Shown piece by piece: positions 1-11,951 of a stretch of DNA of 64,000 nt (its first letter is position 1; each line of letters starts with the position of its first letter). The DNA is from Tigriopus japonicus (lineage: Eukaryota; Arthropoda; Copepoda; Harpacticoida; Harpacticidae): assembly GCA_010645155.1 (NCBI GenBank), contig JAAGOF010000041.1, forward strand, positions 1,036,097-1,100,096, given 5' to 3'. A model generated the notes under the pieces. It saw only the letters and a program-made list of their open reading frames with translations. It searched no databases and was not told the origin of the DNA. The position numbers and the translations under genes are program-made.

Positions 1-166
1 AAAAAATGTATCTAGATAAAGATACCTCAAGATACTTTCCTGAAAAAGTATCTAGATAAAGATAGTTCAAGATAACTTCCCGAAAAAACTATCTAAATAA
101 GATACTTCAAGATACTTTTCACAAAACGGATCTATATAATTACGTAAGATACTTCTAGATACTTTT
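1..166. repeat. Minisatellite, about 42-bp unit, roughly four copies
   Basis: Four diverging tandem units are visible. Each carries the core 'tatctagataaagata' or a variant, then 'ttcaagatac', then 'ttcccg', then an A-run. The first two units agree closely and the last is the most degenerate. The array touches the left edge of the window and may continue. It has no coding character. Confidence 0.75.
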
Positions 167-174
167 CTTCATAA

Positions 175-395
175 TGCATAATGTCAAATTATTTGTGCAT
201 TATGCACATTGAAAGTGGATGCATTATACATGTTGAGACTTGAGAGTGAACGCATTATGCACATTGAGAGTGGATGCATTATGAATATTGAGTGAGGAAT
301 CTGAAGATGCATTATCCACTTTGAGGTAGGATGCATTATGCACATTGAGTGTGGCCACGCATTATGCACACTTGGAGTTCATAATGTAAATTATA
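175..395. repeat. Minisatellite built on 'gatgcattatgcacattgag'
   Basis: The motif 'gcattatgcacattga' recurs about six times with irregular 25-40 bp spacing, with variants such as 'gcattatacatgttga' and 'gcattatgaatattga'. The open minus-strand frame here is a by-product of the repeat. It lies directly after the array at the window edge, which hints at a larger satellite-like block to the left. Confidence 0.75.
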
Positions 396-570
396 TTTCT
401 CCAAACATGCATTGTGAATGTATCATACATACTGATATTTCACAAGTTGTTGGGATTGTCTTTATTTCAAACTTGAGTTGGCATTCATAAGGCGCAATTT
501 TTCAAAATTCTTATCAGTTAAACTTCCACGCCTACCGCCAATGATAATGGTTCCAAATGAGAATTAGCTA

Positions 571-1215
571 TTTCTTTTACCCGGGTTACATTCTACCAGG
601 GCCTGAGTAAGAGGAGAGGAGGAGAGAAAGTTGGTTGAGGGTAGTGATGTGACTTGGTGTGTTGGGCAAGCTTTTTTGCGCGAGGTCGTAAGGTAGTGTC
701 GCCAATTGACCTTTGAAATCGTATTCCTCTTTGCTTACCAATCTTCAAAAACCTGTTTTTTCATCAAAGAGAACGGAACGGCGTCCCTAACTTTTGTGAC
801 TTCTGAACAGGGTTGCAAATGACACTCAAATTTGTTTTTGCTGATATAGCTGAGCACAACACGAAATCTCCATTAGGTGACCCTACCTTGCGACCTCGCG
901 CAAAAAAGCTTGCCCAACACACCAAGTCACATCACTAGTTGAGGGTAACTCGGAACCACTTAGTCAACCAGATTCTCTTCCGAGTGAGTTGTTGCCACCT
1001 CGGGAAGGTGGTGCAGGTGTCCGGGGTGGAGGTGTAGGAGCGGCCTGCTCCTCTTCCTCGCTCCACCGACGCCTCTGGCACTTGCCCATCTGACCTAGGT
1101 GGCAACAGCTTAAGAGGCAAGAAATCTGGTTGACTTGGTGGTTTAGAGTTGCCCGAAATCAACTGTCTCTCTGATTCGACTCTTTCTCAGGCCCGAGTAG
1201 AAAGAATCCAGGTAA
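571..1215. mobile_element. Foldback DNA element with long inverted arms, carrying a nested MITE
   Basis: The left end ('ttcttttacc...gggcctgagtaagag') is matched by the reverse complement of the right end (1170-1215). Further in, the sequence after the nested MITE ('aaccacttagtcaaccagat') is matched inversely near 1116-1150 ('atctggttgacttggtggtt'). The centre (about 1000-1075) is GC-rich. The arms are interrupted on the left by the hAT-type MITE at 642-937. No coding capacity was seen. Confidence 0.6.
642..937. mobile_element. hAT-type MITE, 296 bp, TIR TAGTGATGTGACTTGG
   Basis: The termini are inverted repeats of about 55 bp, 'tagtgatgtgacttggtgtg...' and its complement ending '...caagtcacatcacta'. 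The flanks carry a perfect 8-bp target-site duplication, 'gttgaggg' (634-641 and 938-945). An 8-bp duplication with a TAGTGATG terminus is typical of hAT-superfamily elements. No open frame survives. A second, diverged copy in inverse orientation lies at about 43500-43680. Confidence 0.85.
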
Positions 1216-1272
1216 AAGACGCAGTTTTCCGTTACGGTAAGTGAAACCCTTGCACAGTGTTCAGAATGGTTC

Positions 1273-1425
1273 CCCAGGTTTGCCCATTTAAGTCAGCAAA
1301 AGCCGTGACTACTCCATGTAACTTAATACCACAGGCCACTAGAACCAGGCAAGCCCGTGATTCGAACCAGGGATGTTGTGGGTAGTTGGCCAATGCTCAA
1401 CCCCTACGCTACAACTGCTTGCCTT
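1273..1425 (-). mobile_element. tRNA-derived SINE
   Basis: Read on the minus strand, a tRNA-like head has an A-box-like 'tagcgtaggggttgagc' and a B box 'ggttcgaatcac'. It is followed by a unique body ending 'cacggcttttgctgacttaaatgggcaa'. The same body occurs at 29757-29912 (+) and, without the head, at 62945-63045 (+), so this is a dispersed family rather than a working tRNA. Confidence 0.7.
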
Positions 1426-1429
1426 ATAT

Positions 1430-2300
1430 TTAGAGAGTATTTAGTTACAAATTGAATTCAAATTGCATGAAAATGCATTTAGCGGCTGCTGAGTTATTTG
1501 GGTTTGAATGGTACATTTTTGAACCCCCCCCCCAAAAAAAACGCTGCAGTTACATGAAAAAAACAATTCCCAAGGATTTCATATAACTTTTCAATGTTGC
1601 GTAAAAGCAAGAACTTTTTTAAGTTACAAGTTCATGTCAAAATAGCTCATAATAATATTTAATGTCACTTAAAAAATGTACTTAAAACAAGGTTTTTGGA
1701 ATAAATTCATATTTTTTTGCAGTACACTTTGTTATGCGTTCCGCCAAGATTGCATTAAATATGACTAACACATTCATAATAAAATTTACGATTTCTTGAA
1801 AGATCATGTTCAAAATGGACTAAAATCAAAACTTGAAACATTAAAAGAATTTTTCAAAATGTCAAAGTACCATGCAACTTTGAGTGCCTTTGAATTTGCA
1901 AAAGATTTTTTTCTGAAATATATCTTAAGTGCTTCTTAGGTAAGATTTTATACTATTTTGAGCTATTTTGACAAAAACTTTAAACTCAAAAAAGTCATTT
2001 TGTATTGCAACATTAAAAATTTATTTGAAATCTTTTGTGACTTGATTTGGTGATTTTTAAATGACATTAAATATCATTATGAGCTATTTTGACATGAACT
2101 TGTAACTTAAAAAAGTTCTTGCTTCTACGCAACATTGAAAAGTTATATGAAATCTTTGGAAATTTGTGTTTTGATATAAATGTAACGTTTTCGGCTTTTT
2201 GGTGTCAAAAATGGACCATTCAAATCCAAATAACTCAGTTGCTGACAAATGTATCTTTAATTAATTTGAATTTATCAAGTAACTAAATGGTCTCTGAATT
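1430..2300. repeat. Long foldback repeat, about 0.87 kb, arms of 250 bp or more
   Basis: The left arm (about 1430-1680) is the near reverse complement of the right arm (about 2055-2300). For example, 'aagcaagaacttttttaagttacaagttcatgtcaaaatagctcat' in pieces on the left pairs with its complement around 2085-2135, and 'gagttatttgggtttgaatgg' pairs near 2205-2240. Similar sequence is seen near 26960-27200, 33130-33270 and 38290-38420, and the trailing part (2340-2510) resembles 27540-27710. No open frame was recognised, so it is probably a non-autonomous DNA transposon family. Confidence 0.6.
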
Positions 2301-3640
2301 TGGATCAAATAGTTTATCAAAAAATGTTGTAATGAATTGGTTTTTAGGTAGATTAATTTTTCCCTGGACCTAAACGTATGTAATACAATAAAAGTAAAGT
2401 TGTTCCTCATTGTATTGTGACCCCAAAAATGCCATGATGTCTTTGGGTATTTCGATCCAAACGTAAAAAGCCATTCAGAACACCATGTCTCCTCTCTTCT
2501 TAATCGGCCTCATTCTTTGTTTAATCTTTTGACCTCAAGAAGCTCGTCCAGAGCTTGCAACTGACCTAGTTCTACTTGATTGAAACTGAAGAAAGAGGAG
2601 CACCTCCTTCCAAAAACTACTGGCTTATCACAGACATGAACATTAACGAGAGAGGAATTTTGGATAAATAGATGGAAACAGTCAAAATTTCATTGAGTTT
2701 CCTCTCCACAAGCTGATCTCTTTCTCTGTTACGCATTCAAGTGAAAGGATTCCCACAACTGATTGTACAAATTTTTTTACACTACAGGCCTTTTTGATGT
2801 TCAAGGGTTGCACGGTAGAGATGGCAATCCTGGCTTGCCTCAACTAGTTGATAAACAAGGACAAAATATTGGACGTGTGCATGTGTGTGTTTGATTCGTG
2901 AATTAAGTGGAAAGACCAGTGAATTGGCCTTTGCTGTTGTCCTCTGTAAGTTGTATTGGGAATTGCAAGTGGGAACAAAACAAGAGAAACATTTTTTTTT
3001 AAATGTTATTCAATGTACACTACATTTGAACGCACAATTGGACGCATAAAAGAAGAGGTAGGTAAAGCTTCCATCAATCGTGGACATTTTTTTGAAGTCT
3101 TTCCACTGGAGCAGAAGAAGTCAATGGTGTATTGAACTTCAAAAAAACATTCTTCACCGACGGATACTTCTTTAGCATTGTGAAAGAAGCATCATTATCA
3201 CTAAGATATTGACATATTTCAATGTCAATTGCGTTATCATCTTGTTCATTCTGATCGCCATTCTCATCATCAGACTAGCAAGTGAAAAAATTGTCTTTGA
3301 ATGTTTTCTTTTGAGAATCATCACTTGTTTTTAGACATCTTTTTAGCTTCATTACTAGGGGTGCACGTTTCGTGCAAATAAAAAGACCAAAAAGTGCAGA
3401 TTAAAACGCAAATAAAAAAAGTGCAAACATTTTTTTTGTGACATACAATGAAATTGGTTTATTGCTCTGGTTCTTTAGGGAAAACACGAATATTGCTAAA
3501 CACCTTGGTTGTTCCAAAAATGCTTTTTAAGTCAAAAAAGATCAGAAATGCATTTCTCCCAATATTGGGTCACATGTCAACATACATAAGTCAGATTTTA
3601 CAGTATCCCAAAATTAGGTCAAATTGATGGTCTTTTAGCA
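2300..3640. other. Non-coding stretch without a recognised gene
   Basis: AT-rich sequence with no frame I can assign. Around 3355-3440 there is a short degraded fragment ('ctaggggtgcacg...gcaaataaaaagacc') of the element family whose full copy is at 8832-9654. Confidence 0.4.
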
Positions 3641-3650
3641 CACTCTCAAC

Positions 3651-4829
3651 GGTGCTACCACGATTGATTGCCTGAGAACAGATAGTCATACGATTAATAG
3701 CGGAGGATTGATTGCGTGTAGGACTGATGGCGTTGGAAATTGGTAGCCACACAATTAAGTGCCAACGCAAAATTGAAGAAATTAATTGCATTCAGAATGT
3801 ATTTCAACATGAACTACGAAGCAACTTACTCGGAGAGGGGGAAGAATAAGATAGTTTTCAAAGGCCACTTGTTCGTGTTAGAAAAATGTAACAAGAAGGG
3901 AACAAGGCAGTACTGGAAATGCGAGAGGAGTTGCCGAAAACCAATGCCTTGCCCTGACTGCCAACAAGTCTCAAGACACATATGTGCGAATTTATAGGAT
4001 GGTGATTGAGAGGATCCCGCAGTTCAAGCCAGAGTCCTTCTTACTGGATATGGAACTGGCCAACATCAACGCTATCCGGAAGGTCTTCCCAAAATGCCAA
4101 ATTGCCATATGTGTCTTCCATTTGGCCCAAGCCATCTACAGGCAAGTGCAATCTCATGGGCTACAAGTCATCTACCGGGGGAATCCAAAAGTCTATCAAT
4201 TCGTCAAAAATATTGTGGCCCTGGCCTTTGTCCCTGTACCCCAGGTCAAAGTGTACTACAGGCAAGTGCTTGACACAATACCAGATGTTTCAGGCATAGA
4301 TGAAGTTGTGGACTACTTTGAACGACAATGTATAGAAAAGAGAGGGGGGAAGGCCAGCAACTATTCCAATTCAGTGGTGGAATCAACATCAGCGAATAAT
4401 GGCCGGTCTGCCAGGGTCTAACAATTCAATTGAAGCATGGCATTCACAACTGCCAAGTGTTCTTGTTATGGCAAAGCCTTCCCCTTGGAAATTCATTGAT
4501 CTTCTAAGGGAAGAGTTCAAGTACCAAAGCGTTCGTCTCCGAGCCCAAGAACGTGGGGACAAGTTTAAGTCGAGGAAGGACTACAGAGAACAAGAGACAA
4601 CACTGGTCCACAGTGTCAAACAATTTGAAGAGAAGGCTCCTCTTGAATACCTTCGAATCATATCATACAACTTCCATTGAAATATACTATACTGGCAATT
4701 AAGAATGACAATCAATAGTGTATGCAATCAATGTTTGTGACTATCAATCCTATGTGCTATTAATTTTTAAGACACTCCGCTATTAATCGTATGACTATTA
4801 ATTCTCGGGCAATTAATCGTGGATACACC
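3651..4829 (+). mobile_element. MULE (Mutator-like) DNA transposon, internally deleted
   Basis: The ends are inverted repeats of roughly 90 bp. The left starts 'ggtgctaccacgattgattg', and the right end read in reverse starts 'ggtgtatccacgattaattg'. Both contain the internal motif 'agtcatacgattaatagcgga'. The element is flanked by a perfect 9-bp direct repeat, 'actctcaac' (3642-3650 and 4830-4838), and 9 bp is the size expected for Mutator-like elements. Inside is a broken gene with FLYWCH and MULE-type segments. At about 1.18 kb it is far shorter than an autonomous copy. Confidence 0.85.
3740..4680 (+). pseudogene. FLYWCH zinc finger plus MULE transposase remnant
   Basis: Three consecutive frames carry the remains. 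3740-3997 encodes a FLYWCH-type zinc finger (a Gly-His-Leu-Phe core, 'RQYWKCERSC', then cysteines). 3984-4421 encodes the back half of a MULE transposase domain ('ESFLLDMELANINAIRKVFP', then 'CVFHLAQAIYRQVQ'). 4399-4680 encodes the 'NNSIEAWHSQLP' segment and the C-terminal region. The family norm is one protein in which the finger precedes the DDE catalytic core. Here the finger is joined almost directly to the second half of the core, so the first catalytic aspartate is lost, and the frames shift near 3990 and 4400. It cannot encode an active transposase as it stands. Confidence 0.8.
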
Positions 4830-4839
4830 ACTCTCAACA

Positions 4840-5620
4840 GAGTTATAGCTTTTTTTCAAAACAGACAGCTGATCATCTGAGAGTACACTCAAGGATTGTT
4901 AATGTGGCTTTACTTAGTTTAATTGTAAAAAATAAATATGCATATACATGCAATGTCTATGTAATCTTTTGACCGTTTGGCTTCATTTTTAATTTTCAAG
5001 CCAAAGGAGTTTTTTACTAAACACAAGAAGTATACTCCTACTCATGTGCACCGGGCTCCCGTCCCCAAATTTGAAAGTGATCATCTTGTTTCTTCACGCT
5101 ATTCACCCATGTGGCAATGATCATGCAGAGAAATCAGTACAATCTATGAAGAATTTGGTGAAAAAACTTTGGTGACAAAATTGAATGTCATTAAAACTAA
5201 ATTTGAAAAGAATCAATTGAATTGGCAATATTCCTGAGTCTCAGGGGTTCTACACTTGGTTCACTGACCCTGAAATTGATACCTCCAGAAAACAATGCTG
5301 AGATCAGCTTTGAAGAAGTGCTTGATTGGAGTTATTTTTAGATCAAATCAAAACATCGTTACTAAACGGAGGCAAAACATGCCTAAAGTCCAAAAGTAAC
5401 TACATATGTACATTTGTATAGGTGAACTCTGGCTCCAACATGGAGCAAAAAATATTCAAATTGGAATTAAAAAATGTTGCATGTCAAAAGTACTTCTTTT
5501 GATGTGTCTTTGTTCATTCATGTTTGTTGCGCACCTGCTTTGTTTTCAAAATGATGACACACGTGAGTCTTTTCATGCTTGGGAAGTTATTGCGTCACTT
5601 TATTAGATTTTAAGTGATTA
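4840..5620. other. Non-coding stretch, nothing recognised
   Basis: AT-rich sequence between the MULE and the LINE fragment. The short open frames here have no domain signature or splice context that I can support. Confidence 0.35.
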
Positions 5621-5624
5621 ATTA

Positions 5625-6130
5625 ATCTATTTGACCCGCGGCGACCTCCGGGTGAATGCCTTACCATTGGTAAAATATTGGACTAAATCTACTTCATGCA
5701 GACAAACAAAAATGTTCATTCCCCGAACGAATTTCAAAGAAATAGCTAATGCCCTAGGAACAATCACTAGGACAGAACTAGGCAAAATCATACAATTCTT
5801 AATAGGTCACTGCAGTTAACAAAGACAGACATATCCAAGACAACGAAAACGACCCAAGTTGGCAATTGTGCAACGAGGAAGACGAGACTCCCTGGCATTT
5901 ACTTAGTGAATGTCCAGGTTTAATAACTAGACGTTGGACAAGTTTCCAAAATCCGATTTTGCCACAAATGACCGAGTGGTCACTCAAGCAGCCCCTCGGA
6001 TTCCTCAAGGGATCTATCATTTGGGAGTTGCTTGACTTTTGGGAGCAACAGTAAACAATGACTGGAATGAGCGGGAATATCTCTTAATTGGGACACCCTT
6101 CAACGGATAGCGGCTTCAATCTACTGACCG
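5625..6130 (+). mobile_element. 3' fragment of a LINE with RNase-H/zinc-knuckle tail
   Basis: The segment 5631-5819 ends in a 'W.........CRQTK.F' block followed by a degenerate 'IGHCS'. After a frameshift, 5866-6054 gives 'CNEEDETPWHLLSECPGL' and 'TRRW'. That order (CRQTK, GHC, then C..C..E.ETP.HLL.ECP) is typical of the end of ORF2 in LINEs that carry an RNase H domain. The rest of ORF2 is absent, so this is a 5'-truncated dead copy. It belongs to a different family from the LINE pieces at 33.8 kb and 38.8 kb. Confidence 0.65.
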
Positions 6131-6149
6131 GCTCATAACAAACAAACAG

Positions 6150-6620
6150 ACAATCAGATTGTGAAAATTCAATTTGGATTGGATTTTTTCTGAATGGGCG
6201 CTATATTTTCGGATTCGAATGTGTTCGGATTAGGCAAGGAAATTCCAATTTTTCAAATTTCAAATTCCAAGGGAATTCTTTCGGATTGGTATTTTTGTTT
6301 TCGGATTCCGTTTCGTCCGGATTCAGCAGCAAAATTTAGGATTCAGATTCATTCGGATTGTGAAAATTAAGTTTGGATTGGATTTTTTTTTGGATTGAGC
6401 CACAAACTTTCGGATTCGGATTCGTCCGGGTTCAGCAGCAAAATTTCGGATTCAGATTCATTCGGATTGTGAAAATTCAATTTGGATTGGATTTTTTTGG
6501 ATTGAGCAATAAACTTTTGGATTCGGATTCGTCCAGATTCAGCAGCAAAATTTCGGATTCAGATTTATTCAGATTGTGAGAATTCAATTTGGATTGGATT
6601 TGGAGGACCTGTCGAATTTG
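6150..6620. repeat. Tandem repeat, unit about 107 bp
   Basis: The landmark 'ggattgtgaaaatt' begins near 6356, 6464 and, as a variant, 6571, so the period is about 107-108 bp. Each unit also carries 'ttcggattcggattcgtcc', 'cagcagcaaaattt' and 'ttggattggatttttt'. A more degenerate unit lies at 6150-6350. The open frames across it are by-products of the repetition. Confidence 0.8.
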
Positions 6621-7330
6621 ATGCCCAGCTCTAATGTGAACATTTTGTGCATATAACAAGTTCATTTTTTGTCATCATAATTTAGTATATACCTCGTTTA
6701 AAAGATTTTTTCTTTTCTTTCCAGGCGTGTGCCTTAACTATCAACAAATAATGTGCTAAACACAGCGCAATGTATATTGTAACATAATCATGTTGAACGT
6801 ATTCAAAATATAAACTGACCCAATATTTACACAAAAAAACAAATTTATAGTTATTGGACGTCAAAAAGAGCAACGATTTAAAGTTAAATGCCTAAAACCT
6901 AGGTTTTTGCCTAAAACCCCAATATTTAGTAAATTTTGCCTATTTTGCCTTTTCGGTCAAAATTGCGCCTAAAATGGCATTTTTGGTTGATTTTTTTGAA
7001 GAACCGAAACGGTTCCATCCCAGTTATATTTTAATTTTTTTACATTACATCATATACTGTTTGCCTCTTATGCGTTTATTGTCAAAATTGTGCCTAAAAT
7101 GGATTTTTTTTTTCTTGGCATTGCTCTTGTTACTGGATACTTTTACTGCCTGTGTTAAACAGGTTTTGAAATTGAAAACAAAAACTGGCTGGTGCAGACT
7201 CTCTAGTGGAGCGATCCCTTTCCATGTTAAAGCACATATTCAGTGATCCATAAAGCACTGAATTTCTGGAGTGAGAGGCTACCAATGAGAATTATGATAT
7301 CCATTAGGGTCAATTCAAATTCGTTCTTCT
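6620..7330. other. Non-coding stretch with repeat-like 'cctaaaa' segments
   Basis: At 6885-6980 and 7085-7100 there are low-complexity segments ('gcctaaaacctaggtttttgcc', 'gcctaaaatgg'). They resemble 8700-8760 and 22790-22900, so they are probably ends of a dispersed element. No gene was recognised. Confidence 0.35.
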
Positions 7331-7339
7331 ACAAGAGAG

Positions 7340-7725
7340 ACCTTGCATGTATTGCGTAGACAAACGAAAGTGTGGTCACGTGCCTTTGTCCGGCTTCCTT
7401 CCCAACTCCATCAACGACGGGAACTGACGAAGGATCTGTTCAATCTGACCCATCCTCTCTACTGTAATAACCAAGATTTTCATCATCTACCTCGACCCAA
7501 TTGTATCTGTACGGTCTGTCAATCCCCGCTTCATTTCCTCCATGTGCACTGAACGTATTCTAGTCAACTCACTGTGATATCATGAATCTATGTAACTATT
7601 TTTAACGTGTTTTTAACATTTGACATGTCTTTTTTACATTTTTATATGATTATACATATTTCCTTTTTTTGTACGCCATGACATGACCTAGAGTCGCAAT
7701 AAACATTGTTATTATCATTATAATT
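7340..7725 (+). mobile_element. Possible LINE 3' end
   Basis: A degraded open segment is followed by about 170 bp of T-rich untranslated-like sequence. It ends in 'gtcgcaataaacattg' and a simple 'ttattatcattat' tail at 7695-7725. An AATAAA followed by an A/T microsatellite is a common LINE 3' terminus. No protein motif confirms it. Confidence 0.3.
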
Positions 7726-7751
7726 TTTCAATTTTCAGGTCAATCAAATGG

Positions 7752-7914
7752 CGGAGTGAAAAGTTATGCCATCTCAAACTTATGTTTTGAAGAGAGCACA
7801 GAATGAATGAACTCGCCCTTTTGTGGTAAAGCAATTACCATAAAAGGGCTAATTCATTCATTCTTGGAAGGATTTGCTCTGAATTTTAGGAGTGCATAAC
7901 TTTTGACTCCAACT
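7752..7914. repeat. Short foldback (hairpin) element, about 160 bp
   Basis: The left arm 'ggagtgaaaagttatgcc' and 'gaatgaatgaactcgccctttt' pair with the right arm 'aaaagggctaattcattcattc' and 'gcataacttttgactcc', around a short centre 'ggtaaagcaattacc'. Fold potential is high and there is no coding content. It is probably a small MITE. Confidence 0.65.
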
Positions 7915-7919
7915 TTAGA

Positions 7920-8831
7920 TTCAGCTGAAATTTGAAATACGTATTCTAGTTAACATACGCAAGCTCTCATTTGCAGAAGAATGTAATTGATTTGTTCCTA
8001 CTGGCAATAATGATTCCTTTCGTTAGCCTCCCAGTCCAGAGAAATTCAGTGATTCTTGAGTGATCAAAAAACTTAACTGAGGAAAATTTACGACAAACTC
8101 TCACCGTCAATTCATTCCATGCTGTGCTGAATGATGGGAGTGATTTTAGTATCATTTTACGGACCTGCTGCCGTTAGCAGTGTAGGCTTGCCAAAAAATC
8201 TCAGTTTTCGAGGGTCAGATTTTCGAAAAATGTTGCATTTATGGGCAATGGCATGGTTGAGAAGTATTGCAAAGTAATTTGAAAACAAAGGGAGAAATTG
8301 GAAGCCTTCAATTAAACAAATTACCGTATTCATTTGTAAGTTTAGTTGCCCTAGGTCCCGATCTTCTCTGGCCATCTTGTTATTCAAAGTCGGGCATTCC
8401 TAATTTCAAAGTTCGGACGAACCCTCTCAACTTATGTAGCGAAATTTTAGATAAAAGCAACAAAACATACTTTTTTGCGAAACAATGTCAAGAATTGCTA
8501 TTTCAACTTTAAGTTGTGCAGATAAGAAACGAATTGTTGCAATTACCAGGCCCAAACCTTCGTTTTAGTTACCTCACACGCTCATCAGAAACACAGGTCT
8601 TTCGAACTTTTCTTCCTACCAAAAATGATGACGTCAGTAGTTATTGCTGTTATTGAAAGTCAATAAAACGATCACATCATACCCAGTTTGCAGTTTTTGC
8701 AATGCCTAAAAAATGCCTATTTTGTCAAAAATCAGTCCCTAAAATATTCAGCTCCACTCATTACCCATATGAATGTGCAAATTTCCATGTCAACTAGATA
8801 CATATTTCAAAGTACCATGGAGTGTTATTAA
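7920..8831. other. Non-coding stretch, nothing assigned
   Basis: Several short open frames on both strands, none with a signal peptide, motif or consistent splice sites. Around 8700-8760 there are 'gcctaaaa' segments like those at 6.9 kb. Confidence 0.35.
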
Positions 8832-9654
8832 TAGGGATGGGACGGGGAAGATAGGGACATTTATTTGCCTTTTTGCACTTTTTGCCTTTATTTGCACGAT
8901 TTTTTACGAATTCGGCCTAAAATGAACGAATTGTTGAGCGTTTGCTATTTCTCCTTTGAAAATGTTTACTTTTGGAAGATTATTTTCCGATTTGAAAACT
9001 AAATCTGATTTAGCACTCATCAGAAAAGTTCAGACAATCTGTATTAGTCAACCAAGACACAAGAATGATGTAAATCTCACTGATTTTTGGCCTTCTTGTA
9101 TTTTTAGAGCACAATTAAAATAACTGAATTCAAGAATATTTTTTCAACAGATACGTTTTTCTTATTTCAATTATTTTTAGTGAATTATTTTAATAAAAGT
9201 CAATACATGTTCCCTATTTATGAGTACTTCTATATTCAGCTTTGATTGCATCCCAACACGATCAGAAATTCCTTCTTTGGAGTTTGTTTAGGTTTCTCAT
9301 TAGGCATAATCAAAACAAAGAAGACCATTTTGAACAACAAAAGTAAAACATATTTTGAAAATCTTCCCGGCTCCCAGCATAGGCTAGCATAATATTGATT
9401 ACTACAACTTGAATATCAAAATTTTGCTCTTCAAGATCGAAAAATAACAAGCAGATGACAAGAAAGTATTTGAAGGTATTTGTTTCAGAAATTTCAGTTT
9501 TTTCTGCGAGTTTTTAAAATTTTATTTGCACTTTTTTGGTTTTTATTTGCGCTTTTGACCTTTTCTGCATTTTATTTTACGATTTTTGGCTGATTTTTGT
9601 GCAACTTTTGGTAACCAGAAGCTTCTCTTGAATTGCACTTTTTGCCCATCCCTA
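8832..9654. mobile_element. hAT-type non-autonomous element, 823 bp, TIR TAGGGATGGG
   Basis: The ends are 'tagggatggga' and its complement 'cccatcccta'. The flanks 'gttattaa' (8824-8831) and 'gttataaa' (9655-9662) form an 8-bp target duplication with one mismatch. The right part is rich in 'tttatttgcac' and 'tttgc' motifs. A second, rearranged copy in inverse orientation starts at 22074 with 'tagggacgggcaaaaagtgc'. No transposase frame remains. Confidence 0.7.
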
Positions 9655-10590
9655 GTTATAAAAGACGCTTAGTCAAATGTTGATTGAGGGAATTGTAAGT
9701 TATGTTTTTGTAATATAATTATTTTTCAGACGAAATGTTTGTGAAAAATGGATCCTTAATTTTTTTCTAGATTTTTTCATTTTCGTCGAAAAGAGTAAGA
9801 AAATTATTGAAAGAAATTGAAAAAAATTAAAAGAAAACAATATTTGACTCCTCGATTTTAGTTTTAACCGGAAGCGCTATTTTTAGTAAAATAATGTGTT
9901 TCATTTTGTGGCCGAAAGTGGCCGAAGGCTTCAAAAAAAACGGCCGAAATTGGCCGAATTTCAGAGCAAAAGTGGCCGAGAGGCTTCCCCAAAACCTGGC
10001 AATCCTGATCACCGAGCTGAGAGAAAAAGGTTGGTTTGCTGTCGAGCAGAAACACTAGAGGTTTGTGCTCTTTGCAAGCTTCAGCAACAGCTGAACCTTC
10101 ACGTTGAAACGTCTGGGAACGCATTCCTGGAGAGATGAGCGAGGGGCCTGTATACATAGAGATGCGTAAAGGACTGGCACGGTTTTTAAGCTTTGTAGGC
10201 TGATCAGGCTACGCCAAAATCGCTGCAAAAACTACCATGATCAAAGCTATTTCAGTCTCCCCTAAACTTTGAACACAAAATTACTCGTTATGAACAGAAA
10301 TTATTCAAAGTTTTTGGTTTCTACGTCTTGCATTTCACACTCAATTTGAGTTGGCATGATCGAATACCTGACCACCAAAAAGGCAGAGCATTGTATTATC
10401 TTAAATTGCGCTGAAGGTTAGTCACCACCTCGAAAACTGGAAGCACTAAAACCAGGTGGCGTCCGAACCAGTGCCGATTTAGGGAGCAGTCCACCTCTCT
10501 TATAGAGATTATAGTCTCTGCTCTTGCTTAAATCTAGTCGTTTCTTCTGTATATGAATAGGAGTATGTTCTTGTCAAAAAATAAGTCAAC
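9655..10590. other. Non-coding stretch, nothing assigned
   Basis: Overlapping open frames on both strands around 9860-10160 reflect a locally GC-richer patch ('ggccgaa' repeated). No domain, signal peptide or splice structure was found, so I do not call a gene. Confidence 0.35.
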
Positions 10591-10725
10591 TACGAAGTCT
10601 TCATGACTTGACATGGAACAGTCGGTAGGATACGAAATTTTCATGACTTGACGTGGAACAATCGGTAGGATTCGAACCTCCGCTTCATGATTTAACAGGG
10701 CCTAAATCGGAAGCTCTGGCCGCTT
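10590..10725 (-). mobile_element. tRNA-like SINE with an internal 46-bp duplication
   Basis: On the minus strand a B-box-like 'ggttcgaatcctaccg' lies about 50 bp after 'ggccagagcttccgattta'. The segment 'tcatgacttgac(a/g)tggaaca(a/g)tcggtaggat' is present twice in tandem (about 10600-10685). The pattern suggests a Leu/Ser-like tRNA-derived SINE or tRNA pseudogene. No intact cloverleaf is evident. Confidence 0.4.
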
Positions 10726-10904
10726 TAAAATGCAAAATTTTTGCGAGTCTTTTCTAGTCAAAGTTACCTTATTCATTCAATTATTTATTTTTTCTGTTTC
10801 TTTATTAATTTCTGTGTATTATTGTCGATTTAAACTACAATGTCACATTGATCCTAAAAAATCCCCCACAAATCAATCAATCAAAAATCTAATTGGTTCT
10901 CGGG

Positions 10905-11315
10905 ATCCATAGAGGTCTATAGAGGGGAGATACCAAAGGCCGGTCCTGATATTTCATTGTGGGCAGCAAGGGCCGTTTATCATCAGCGACTAATTGAAAC
11001 TTGCCCAAACAAACGGATTCATAGAAGGTAAAATTTTGAAAAACTTATATTTTTGGGCCTGTGGCTTTGCTTCTCCCATATGGTAATACGATACTCAATT
11101 TAGATGAGAATTCAACTTACAGGCATTAGTTTGCCCATTTATTGGCTTTGGCATTGAAAATATGTCTCGGGCACTTTCGTTTGTACTATGATCTTTCACT
11201 TGTTTGGGCAAGTTTTTCACGATATTATTCGGAAATTTTGCCTTTTTACACAACTTCAGGCCAGTTTCAGCATTATAGAAGGCAGACAAAATGACGACAA
11301 TGGGCTCTCTATGTC
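10905..11315 (+). repeat. Dispersed repeat, copy 1
   Basis: It starts 'ccatagaggtctatagagg' and includes 'tttcattgtgggcagca' and 'gggcaagttttt'. It ends near 'gacaatgggctctctatg'. The same order of blocks recurs in the same orientation at 48324-48590. The short inverted blocks 'aaacttgccc' and 'gggcaagttt' inside suggest a small DNA element. No termini with a target duplication could be fixed. Confidence 0.55.
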
Positions 11316-11951
11316 GGGATCTGCTAAGTGTGACGAAATTGGACTGATACGTGTATGTTATGCACATACATGTAATATTGAATAAATGAAACAGAAATTT
11401 TCAAGATAGTGCTATTTTTGTAGATAATTGTTACAAAATAACCTGACCCTTTAGGATGATTTTTTATCTGCAAAAGACTCGAGTCCTTTTGCAATCATTG
11501 TTTAAAACTTAGGATTCGAAATCGGCTTTCTATATTTATGCTTCGTGTGAATGTCGAAGCAAATTTGGAAATCGTGTGTAAGAAAACAAAGACTCTCACC
11601 AAACTTTGATCATCCAATGGAATTTTCCCCGTTTACACCAATTCTGCTAAGTGATATTGTGCCCAAACACGGAGAATGGGGAAGTTCGGCCTTTGGTTGC
11701 TCCAATGGTAGTGAGGAACACGGAAAACCGTACAATATTTCCGGTATCCCCGTAAACCATCTCTTCGAAGAGAACGGCAACTAAAGGTCAAGAGATCAGG
11801 AAGGGAGCCAACAGATCATTCCAAGTTGTACCAATATAGAGGTTGATAAAAATGTAGCATTAATATTGAATAAATGGTCATCATTCAAACTTGAATCATA
11901 TATATTTCAAAACATAAGCCGATACGTTATTTCTATTGGGTGAAATGATCT